A stretch of 11,295 bases of DNA. Origin: Acidobacteriota bacterium (GTDB taxonomy: Bacteria; Actinomycetota; Acidimicrobiia; Spongiisociales; UBA5794). The notes below the pieces were generated by a model. The model worked only from the letters and a program-made list of their open reading frames with translations. It searched no databases and was not told the DNA's origin. The DNA is taken from assembly GCA_022574065.1 (NCBI GenBank), contig JACZST010000038.1, positions 1-11,295 on the forward strand, read 5' to 3'. Of the stretch, positions 6,482 through 11,295 are shown one piece after another. Position numbers and translations under genes: made by a program. The number at the start of each line of letters is the position of its first letter. Position 1 is the first letter of the stretch.

Positions 6482-6970
6482 ATGTTCGTGTTAGGAATCG
6501 ACCCCGGCCTGACCAGCACCGGGTATGGGATCATCGCATCGTCGGGGTCATCAGAGCGAGCGGTTGCCGCAGGCGTGATCCGCACCGAGCCTTCGCAGCC
6601 GGTGACTCAACGACTCGCCGAGCTTGCACGTGACTTGCGCCAGGTGGTCGCCGAGCACGAGCCGACGGCGGCCGCCATCGAGCAGGTGTTCGTCAACAAG
6701 AACCGACAGACCGCCATGGCCGTGGCCCGGGCCTCCGGGGTCGCCCTACTCGTGCTCGCCGAAGCAGGTATCGAAGTGGGGGAGTACACCCCATCTGCCG
6801 TCAAGAAGGCGTTGACCGGCTCGGGCACCGCGGACAAGACACAGATGCAGCGCGTGATCGCGATGCGCCTCGGTTTGCGCACCCCTCCCGAACCTGCGGA
6901 TGCCGCTGACGCCCTGGCGGTTGCGCTCTGTCACGTCCAGCATGGGGCCGTAGCGGGTGAGGCGTCGTGA
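6482..6970 (+). CDS. ruvC: Holliday junction endonuclease RuvC
   Basis: Dimeric RNase H-fold nuclease that cuts Holliday junctions symmetrically during recombinational repair, acting with RuvAB. The 162-residue length is usual. The four metal-binding acids are present: Asp7 in VLGIDPGL, Glu67 in AAIEQVFV, and Asp140 and Asp143 in PADAADALAVALCH. NKNRQTAMAVARASGV (72-87) is the conserved DNA-contact helix region. ATG 6482 places Asp7 at the family position and is the natural start. There is no ribosome-binding site; see the promoter entry. The TGA overlaps the ruvA GTG as GTGA. Separation from yebC by a 123-base repeat-rich gap suggests its own transcription start. Confidence 0.97.
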   Translation: MFVLGIDPGLTSTGYGIIASSGSSERAVAAGVIRTEPSQPVTQRLAELARDLRQVVAEHEPTAAAIEQVFVNKNRQTAMAVARASGVALLVLAEAGIEVGEYTPSAVKKALTGSGTADKTQMQRVIAMRLGLRTPPEPADAADALAVALCHVQHGAVAGEAS

Positions 6971-7545
6971 TCGGCCGCCTCCGAGGAACGCTGGTTCGGC
7001 TCGACGGCGAGTCGGTGGTCATCGACGTGGGGGGGGTCGGCTACGAGGTCGCGGTGCCGGTCAGGACGATGGTCGACCTGCCAGGGGTCGGCGAGGATGC
7101 CGTCGTGCATACGCATCTCCATGTCAGGGAAGACCAGCTGGCCCTTTTTGGTTTCGCCTCCACGGACGATCGCGACCTATTCCGGTTGCTCCTCGGCATC
7201 TCCGGCATTGGGCCGAAGGTTGCCATCGCCATCCTGTCCACGATGGATGCCAACGAGCTGAGGGGCGTGGTCGCCTCGGACGACGTAGCTGCGCTCACCG
7301 CCGTACCCGGCATCGGGAAGCGGTCTGCGCAAAAGCTGCTGCTGGAGCTGCGGCCGAAGCTGGAGCTCCCGGACGCTGAGATCGATCCGTCCGGAACGCG
7401 GGCGCAGGTCAGAGCCGCCCTGGAGGGGCTCGGCTACCAGGCGGACGAAATCGGGGGTGCGCTTCGCGACCTGCCCCAGGATCTGTCGGTGGAGGATCTG
7501 CTGCGCCGGTCGCTACAGACTCTGGGAAAGGGTGCTGACGCGTGA
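6967..7545 (+). CDS. ruvA: Holliday junction DNA-binding protein RuvA
   Basis: Tetrameric four-way-junction binder that loads the RuvB motor for branch migration. The 192-residue product has the N-terminal OB-fold (MIGRLRGTL onward) with acidic-pin residues Glu55 and Asp56 in HVREDQLALFGF, equivalent to E. coli Glu55 and Asp56. Two helix-hairpin-helix motifs follow, GISGIGPK (77-84) and VPGIGKRSAQKL (113-124). A short acidic linker leads to the C-terminal RuvB-binding domain (about 143-185: RAQVRAALEGLGY, LSVEDLLRRSL). The start GTG 6967 overlaps the ruvC stop as GTGA; the gene ends in another GTGA with ruvB, so all three products are probably made from one message in coupled fashion. Confidence 0.97.
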   Translation: MIGRLRGTLVRLDGESVVIDVGGVGYEVAVPVRTMVDLPGVGEDAVVHTHLHVREDQLALFGFASTDDRDLFRLLLGISGIGPKVAIAILSTMDANELRGVVASDDVAALTAVPGIGKRSAQKLLLELRPKLELPDAEIDPSGTRAQVRAALEGLGYQADEIGGALRDLPQDLSVEDLLRRSLQTLGKGADA

Positions 7546-8567
7546 GAGACGAAGGCCTGCTCACCCCGGCCGCCACTCCGGAGGATGAGGCGATGGAGGC
7601 CGGTCTTCGGCCCCGGCGTATGAAGGACTTCATCGGCCAGGCCGCTCTCAAAGAACGGCTGGCGATCCTCATCGAAGCCGCAAGGGGGAGAGGTGAGGCC
7701 GTCGACCACGTGCTGTTCTCGGGGCCGCCTGGACTTGGCAAGACCTCGCTCGGGGCCATCCTTGCCGCCGCGATGGGTGCCCAGTTCCGTGGAACGTCGG
7801 GACCGGCCCTCGAGCGACCCGGTGACCTGGCCGCAGTGATTACCAATCTCGAGGCGGGAGACGTGCTATTCATCGACGAGATCCATCGGTTGCCCCGCCA
7901 GGTCGAGGAGGTGCTGTACCCGGCGATGGAGGACTTCCAGCTCGACATCGTCGTTGGCAAGGGCCCGGCTGCGCGATCGATCAAGATCGACTTGCCCCCG
8001 TTCACCCTTATCGGGGCGACAACCCGGGTGGGGAGGGTTGCCCCGCCGCTTCGCGACCGGTTCGGCTATGTGGCCAGGATCGACTACTACGGCGTCGAAG
8101 ACCTCGGCGCCATCGTGAACCGGTCCGCATCCATCCTCGAAGTCGATATAACCACCGCCGGTGTGGAAACCATCGCCGGTCGCAGCCGGGGCACCCCGCG
8201 GGTCGCCAATCGATTGCTGCGACGGGTGCGTGATTACGCCGCTGTTCGCGCAGACGGGCGGGTCGACGAGGTCGTTGCCGACAAGGCGCTGGAAGTGTTC
8301 GAGGTCGATAGGAATGGTTTGGACAAGGTCGATCGGGCAATTCTCGAGGCCGTTGTATCCAAGTTCGGAGGCGGGCCGGTCGGCCTGTCGACGCTCGCTA
8401 TCGCCGTAGGGGAGGATCCGGAGACGGTGGAAGACGCCTATGAGCCCTTCCTGCTCCAGGAAGGCTATCTCCAGCGCACTCCGCGTGGACGGATAGCGAC
8501 CGAAAGGGCGTACGTCCATCTCGGAGTCGATCGTGACGATTCGGCGCAGGGAAAGTTGCTGGACTGA
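7542..8567 (+). CDS. ruvB: Holliday junction branch-migration ATPase RuvB
   Basis: Hexameric AAA+ motor that pumps DNA through the RuvA-bound junction. The 341-residue protein has the Walker A motif GPPGLGKT at 61-68 (Lys67, Thr68), Walker B LFIDE at 109-113 (Asp112, Glu113), sensor 1 GATTR at 158-162, the LRDRFG arginine-finger region at 170-175, and sensor 2 GTPRVANRLLRR at 217-228. A C-terminal winged-helix DNA-binding domain includes GGGPVGLSTLA and YLQRTPRGR. The N-terminal LRPRRMKDFIGQ (22-33) is typical. Start GTG 7542 overlaps the ruvA stop as GTGA. The TGA merges into the first unit of a heptamer array. In many actinobacteria yajC-secD-secF follow ruvB; here queA and tgt do. Confidence 0.98.
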   Translation: MRDEGLLTPAATPEDEAMEAGLRPRRMKDFIGQAALKERLAILIEAARGRGEAVDHVLFSGPPGLGKTSLGAILAAAMGAQFRGTSGPALERPGDLAAVITNLEAGDVLFIDEIHRLPRQVEEVLYPAMEDFQLDIVVGKGPAARSIKIDLPPFTLIGATTRVGRVAPPLRDRFGYVARIDYYGVEDLGAIVNRSASILEVDITTAGVETIAGRSRGTPRVANRLLRRVRDYAAVRADGRVDEVVADKALEVFEVDRNGLDKVDRAILEAVVSKFGGGPVGLSTLAIAVGEDPETVEDAYEPFLLQEGYLQRTPRGRIATERAYVHLGVDRDDSAQGKLLD

Positions 8568-8600
8568 GTCGTCAGTCCACAGTCATCACTCATCAGCCAG
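8566..8600 (+). repeat. Degenerate heptamer array after ruvB
   Basis: Units in period-7 phase are GAGTCGT (8566-8572), CAGTCCA, CAGTCAT, CACTCAT and CAGCCAG (ending 8600). The first unit includes two bases of the ruvB TGA. Its consensus, (G/C)AGTCNN, is shared with the yebC-ruvC arrays. AGTCATCACTCATCAGCC at 8581-8598 pairs with 8639-8656 at 16 of 18 positions. Confidence 0.75.
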
Positions 8601-8623
8601 AATCGGTCCGAACTGTCTTCTAG

Positions 8624-8658
8624 GAATTGAAGGCTGAAGGCTGACGACTGATGACTCT
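8624..8658 (-). repeat. Opposing heptamer array covering the queA start
   Basis: Plus-strand units are GAATTGA, AGGCTGA, AGGCTGA, CGACTGA and TGACTCT in period 7; on the minus strand they read as (G/C)AG(T/C)CNN units. The queA ATG (8651-8653) spans the last two units, and the possible ribosome-binding GAAGG (8636-8640) also lies within the array. Pairing with 8581-8598 would place the start codon in a stem with a loop of about 40 bases. Confidence 0.7.
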
Positions 8659-9667
8659 GTTCGCCTCTGACTTCGACTACGACCTGCCAAAAGCTGCGAT
8701 TGCGCAGCAGGCCATCGAACCGCGGGACGCGGCGCGCCTCCTGGTCGCATCCACCCTCGACGACCTGACGTTTACCGACCTGCCGTCCCTGCTCGATCCT
8801 GGTGACGTGATCGTCGTCAACGAGACCCGCGTCCGGGCCGCCCGGCTGCGTGCCACCAAGCCGACAGGCGGCGTGGTGGAGGTTCTGCTCACAAAACGCC
8901 GCGACGAAGCGACCTGGGACGCCCTGGTCAGCCCGGCGAGAAGGATCCGGGTGGGGCAGACGATGGTGGCGGGCCCGTTGTCGGTCAGCGTGCTCACCGA
9001 CCCCGATCGCGGGGTGGTGGTAGTTGGCATCACCGGGGACGGTGACGTCGACGACCTCTTGCCGACGATTGGGGAAATTCCGCTTCCTCCCTATTTCCAC
9101 GGCCGGCTCGACGACGACGAACGCTACCAAACGATGTTTTCCAAGACCATGGGTTCGGCGGCTGCCCCCACCGCGGCGCTGCACTTCACGGCAGAGGTCG
9201 TCGCTGCCCTCGCCGATCGGGGAGTTCAGATCGTCCGCGTCGACCTCGAAGTTGGACTCGACACCTTCCGTCCCATGGACGATGGGCCGATCGAGGGGCA
9301 TCGGATGCATCGAGAGCGATATCGAGTTCCCGAGGCGACGGCGACGACCATCGCCAATGCCCGCCATCGAGGCAATCGCGTGGTTGCGATCGGCACAACC
9401 GTTATCAGGACCCTGGAGACGGCGGCAAGCGAGGAGGGAAAGGTCCACCCTGGTTCTGGCGAGTCCGGCCTGTTCATCAAACCCGGCTATGCCTTCCGCG
9501 CCATCGACGCTGCGGTGACCAACTTCCATGCTCCGCGAACCACCTTGCTGGTGTTGATCGCTGCGGTCCTCGGTGAGCGGTGGCGGGTCGTTTACGACCA
9601 TGCGCTGGCCTCGGAGTACCGGTTCCTTTCGTTCGGGGATGCGATGTTCATCGAGGTGCCCAGATGA
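8651..9667 (+). CDS. queA: S-adenosylmethionine:tRNA ribosyltransferase-isomerase QueA
   Basis: Converts preQ1 at tRNA position 34 to epoxyqueuosine by transferring and isomerising the ribosyl group of S-adenosylmethionine. The 338-residue product shows FDYDLPKAAIAQ (8-19), VVNETRV (55-61), GEIPLPPY (141-148), GSAAAPTAALHFT (168-180), GTTVIRTLE (248-256), TNFHAPRTTLL (290-300) and YRFLSFGDAM (323-332), all QueA family blocks. The ATG at 8651 gives the normal N-terminus; GAAGG ten bases upstream is a modest ribosome-binding site. The start is inside an inverted heptamer array, so initiation may depend on RNA folding. It overlaps tgt as ATGA, and the pair performs consecutive steps of queuosine formation. 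M. tuberculosis has no such pair at this place. Confidence 0.96.
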   Translation: MTLFASDFDYDLPKAAIAQQAIEPRDAARLLVASTLDDLTFTDLPSLLDPGDVIVVNETRVRAARLRATKPTGGVVEVLLTKRRDEATWDALVSPARRIRVGQTMVAGPLSVSVLTDPDRGVVVVGITGDGDVDDLLPTIGEIPLPPYFHGRLDDDERYQTMFSKTMGSAAAPTAALHFTAEVVAALADRGVQIVRVDLEVGLDTFRPMDDGPIEGHRMHRERYRVPEATATTIANARHRGNRVVAIGTTVIRTLETAASEEGKVHPGSGESGLFIKPGYAFRAIDAAVTNFHAPRTTLLVLIAAVLGERWRVVYDHALASEYRFLSFGDAMFIEVPR

Positions 9668-10770
9668 GCGCAGTGACCTGGCATCTTGCTGCGACCGATG
9701 GGTCCGCCCGCAGCGGTGTGATGTCGACTCCCCACGGCAAGGTGGACACTCCGAGCTTCATGCCGGTCGGTACCCGGGCTTCTGTGAAAACCCTCGATGT
9801 GGAGGATCTCCGGTCTGTAGGTGCCCAGATTCTGCTGGCGAACACCTACCACCTCATGCTGCGACCCGGCGAGCGCGTGGTCGCCGACCTCGGCGAGCTG
9901 CATGGGTTCATGGCGTGGGATGGTCCGATCCTCACCGACAGTGGTGGGTTTCAGGTGCTATCGCTCGACCCCGAGATCACCGAGCACGGTCTGACGTTTC
10001 GCAGCATCTACGACGGGTCCCCGGTCGATCTCACCCCCGAACGGGCGGTAGCCGTCCAGGAGGCGCTTGGGGCCGACATCATGATGGTGCTCGATGTGCC
10101 CGTTCACATCCCGTCGCCACGACCGGTGGTCGAGGAAGCCGTGGCACGTACGTTGCGGTGGGCGGAGCGGTCGCTCGCCGCCCGGCAGCGGCACGATCGC
10201 GCCCTGTTCGGCATCATCCAGGGCGGCATCGATACCGACCTCAGAGAACAGGCGGCCAAGGAGATCGCACGGCTCGGGTTTCCGGGTTTCGGGATAGGAG
10301 GCCTGGCGGTGGGCGAGGAGCCCGCCGAGCGAGACCGGGCGCTGCAGGCCACGATCCCGCACCTGCCTGATGACGGGGTTCGCTATGTGATGGGCCTTGG
10401 CGACACCGAGGGCCTTCTCGCCGCGATCGCCCGTGGCGTCGACCTGTTCGATTGTGTGATCCCGACGCGACTCGCCAGACATGGCAAGGCTCTCACCAGG
10501 CGGGGTGACGTGTCGATCCAGCGCAAGGAATGGCGCAGCGACGATCGTCCACTCGACCCCGAATGCGCCTGCCTCACCTGCCGCCGGTATTCGCGCGGCT
10601 ACCTCCGTCACCTGCACACGACGAAGGAGCCGCTTGCCGGCCGGTTGCTGACGCTGCACAACCTCACCTACACGTTTGATCTGATTCGGGGTGCGCGAGA
10701 AGCGATCACCGATGGAACGTTCGGCGAGTACCGGGCAGGCGTGCTCGCCGCCAGAGCAAAAACCAGGTAG
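9664..10770 (+). CDS. tgt: tRNA-guanine transglycosylase
   Basis: Exchanges guanine 34 of GUN-anticodon tRNAs for preQ1, the step before QueA. The 368-residue TIM-barrel enzyme carries Asp92 in TDSGGFQ (general base), the nucleophile Asp263 in LFDCVIPTR, IIQGG (184-188), GGLAVGE (212-218), and the zinc site Cys301, Cys303, Cys306 and His332 (CACLTC, then TLHNLTYTF). These match Z. mobilis Asp102, Asp280 and the C-x-C-x2-C-x25-H site. One difference: the base-recognition loop reads MVLDVPVHIPSP (141-152) instead of the usual DEC-x-P, so the residue aligned with Z. mobilis Cys158 appears to be Pro146, while the recognition Asp (Asp144) and Val216 are kept. GGLAVGE favours bacterial preQ1 use. 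ATG 9664 overlaps the queA stop as ATGA. Confidence 0.96.
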   Translation: MSAVTWHLAATDGSARSGVMSTPHGKVDTPSFMPVGTRASVKTLDVEDLRSVGAQILLANTYHLMLRPGERVVADLGELHGFMAWDGPILTDSGGFQVLSLDPEITEHGLTFRSIYDGSPVDLTPERAVAVQEALGADIMMVLDVPVHIPSPRPVVEEAVARTLRWAERSLAARQRHDRALFGIIQGGIDTDLREQAAKEIARLGFPGFGIGGLAVGEEPAERDRALQATIPHLPDDGVRYVMGLGDTEGLLAAIARGVDLFDCVIPTRLARHGKALTRRGDVSIQRKEWRSDDRPLDPECACLTCRRYSRGYLRHLHTTKEPLAGRLLTLHNLTYTFDLIRGAREAITDGTFGEYRAGVLAARAKTR

Positions 10771-11026
10771 CAAGCACCAACTAAGACAAGGGTCGGCCAT
10801 CGGCATGTGACCTCAGGCCGCGAAATCCGAACCGCTCGTAATGCCGGCTATGTCCGGGGCAGGGGATGCCGTCTGCGCGGTGGGTGTTATGTGCGCGTGC
10901 GGTAACCGCCTTGGCTCGTGCGCTCGATTGGTGACGGCCGAGTGCGCGCCATCGATCCCTTTGCGTCCTGAGCCCTCACTGAACCCCAGCTAGTGGCGAC
11001 CGAGCTTGGGTTTGTCTCCTCAAGCT
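10771..11026. other. Gene-free stretch downstream of tgt
   Basis: I find no supportable gene, tRNA or strong promoter in these 256 bases. Open frames through it have arginine-, serine- and proline-rich compositions typical of GC-rich noncoding strands. It holds only the inverted repeats listed at 10982-11027. The abrupt loss of coding density after tgt, followed by a decayed gene and repeats, suggests an old rearrangement point. Confidence 0.6.
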
Positions 11027-11027
11027 C
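10982..11027. terminator. Possible hairpins between tgt and the cytochrome c remnant
   Basis: Two mutually exclusive hairpins are visible. GAGCTTG (11002-11008) and CAAGCTC (11021-11027) pair perfectly over seven bases with a 12-base loop, directly abutting the stop codon of the minus-strand remnant. AACCCCAGC (10982-10990) and GCTTGGGTT (11004-11012) pair with one mismatch. No proper T-tract follows on either strand, so termination is uncertain. Confidence 0.3.
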
Positions 11028-11143
11028 TACTGCGTGAGGAGGAAGGCAACCAGGCCGTCGATGTCCTCTTCGCTCAATAGGAATCTGTAGCCCTTCGCCA
11101 TGGAGTCCGCGAGGTAGCCCTCCACGATGTATGCGGCCGGGTC
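11027..11143 (-). pseudogene. C-terminal remnant of a cytochrome c-like protein
   Basis: Read on the minus strand, 38 codons before a TAG (11027-11029) encode a segment beginning DPAAYIVEGY and ending LSEEDIDGLVAFLLTQ. This is very like the end of class I cytochrome c domains, for example those fused to cytochrome oxidase subunit II, where DPNAxIVEGY, a methionine ligand region and LSEEEIDALVAYL close the fold. ADSMAKGY in the middle would hold the distal methionine. No CxxCH haem site is found upstream: the frame runs on into the MITE-like element and meets TGA at 11228-11230. The extra codons include DGGAPVG, which also resembles a cytochrome c motif, so the boundary is uncertain. No start codon fits; I take it as a broken gene fragment. 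Confidence 0.6.
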
Positions 11144-11253
11144 TAGTGGTCTGTCTGTCAATTGGTGACCCGAGCCGGTGCCCACGGGAGCTCCGCCGTC
11201 GCGGGGCTCGCGCGGCAGGAGACCGCGTCATCAAATCCGCGACGGACCACTAG
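11143..11253. mobile_element. MITE-like element with terminal inverted repeats
   Basis: The ends CTAGTGGTCTGTC (11143-11155) and GACGGACCACTAG (11241-11253) are inverted repeats matching at 12 of 13 positions. The match extends imperfectly to 27 bases (11143-11169 against 11227-11253, about 20 identical). The 111-base unit has no transposase. A duplicated TA (11144-11145 and 11251-11252), or CTAG, could be the target duplication; TA would suit the IS630/Tc1-mariner type. It lies against the cytochrome c remnant and may have interrupted it. Confidence 0.55.
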
Positions 11254-11260
11254 GGAGCCA

Positions 11261-11295
11261 AGAGTCCAGAGTCGAGAGTCAAGCGTCCAGAGTCA
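11261..11295 (+). repeat. AGAGTCN heptamer array at the window end
   Basis: Five period-7 units run to the last base: AGAGTCC, AGAGTCG, AGAGTCA, AGCGTCC, AGAGTCA. In register this is GAGTCNN, the same consensus as the arrays next to yebC and ruvB. It starts eight bases after the MITE-like element and continues beyond the window, so copy number and any partner array are unknown. Confidence 0.85.

Noticed and set aside
8465..9601. A 378-codon open frame on the minus strand opposite ruvB and queA
   Set aside because: It runs across the end of ruvB, the repeat arrays and most of queA; no domain is recognisable and the plus-strand genes are certain.
9573..10370. A 265-codon plus-strand frame overlapping the queA end and tgt
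   Set aside because: Shifted-frame shadow of tgt with low-complexity Arg/Gly/Pro composition.
10771..11026. tRNA or other structured RNA gene after tgt
   Set aside because: No T-arm GTTCRANNC signature or cloverleaf pairing could be found in either orientation.
10887..11234. A 115-codon minus-strand open frame downstream of tgt
   Set aside because: It crosses the MITE-like element and the cytochrome c remnant in a different frame from the cytochrome-like residues, and its composition looks noncoding.

Overview
The window is about 11.3 kb of GC-rich chromosomal DNA carrying twelve confidently identified housekeeping genes, one on the minus strand and eleven on the plus strand. It points to an actinobacterium (Actinomycetota), probably a deep-branching or environmental lineage rather than a mycobacterium. 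The evidence is the cluster for phosphatidylinositol phosphate synthase, PIM acyltransferase and PimA, which is a hallmark of the phylum. It is followed by pdxS-pdxT-yebC-ruvC-ruvA-ruvB in the same order as Mycobacterium tuberculosis Rv2612c to Rv2592c, with several mycobacterial genes missing. No 16S or other taxonomic marker is present, so the class is not settled.

Layout: (i) 1-97, octamer tandem repeats that run into the stop codon of gltA. (ii) 95-1387 minus, citrate synthase. (iii) 1388-1538, a divergent promoter region with a candidate 17-codon leader ORF. (iv) 1539-4053, three overlapping genes that make the first steps of phosphatidylinositol mannosides: PI-phosphate synthase, acyltransferase, PimA. 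(v) 4148-6358, pdxS and pdxT (pyridoxal 5'-phosphate synthase) with yebC overlapping pdxT by one base. (vi) 6343-6443, degenerate heptamer arrays in inverted orientation. (vii) 6482-8567, the RuvC-RuvA-RuvB Holliday junction set, joined by GTGA overlaps. (viii) 8566-8658, a second inverted pair of heptamer arrays that contains the queA start codon. (ix) 8651-10770, queA and tgt (queuosine tRNA modification). (x) 10771-11295, a gene-poor end with a hairpin, a minus-strand cytochrome-c-like C-terminal remnant, a roughly 110-bp MITE-like inverted-repeat element and another heptamer array.

The genes form tightly packed, translationally coupled groups. Junctions use ATGA, GTGA or TGATG overlaps, and new transcription units appear to begin before pgsA, pdxS, ruvC and perhaps queA. 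Several of these starts lack a Shine-Dalgarno sequence and sit 7-9 bases downstream of a -10-like hexamer, which fits leaderless transcripts.

I see no dramatic new enzyme system. The unusual part is the intergenic sequence: a family of period-7 (G/C)AG(T/C)C-type arrays that reach into coding sequence and supply parts of stop and start codons, plus the MITE-like element beside a decayed cytochrome c gene.
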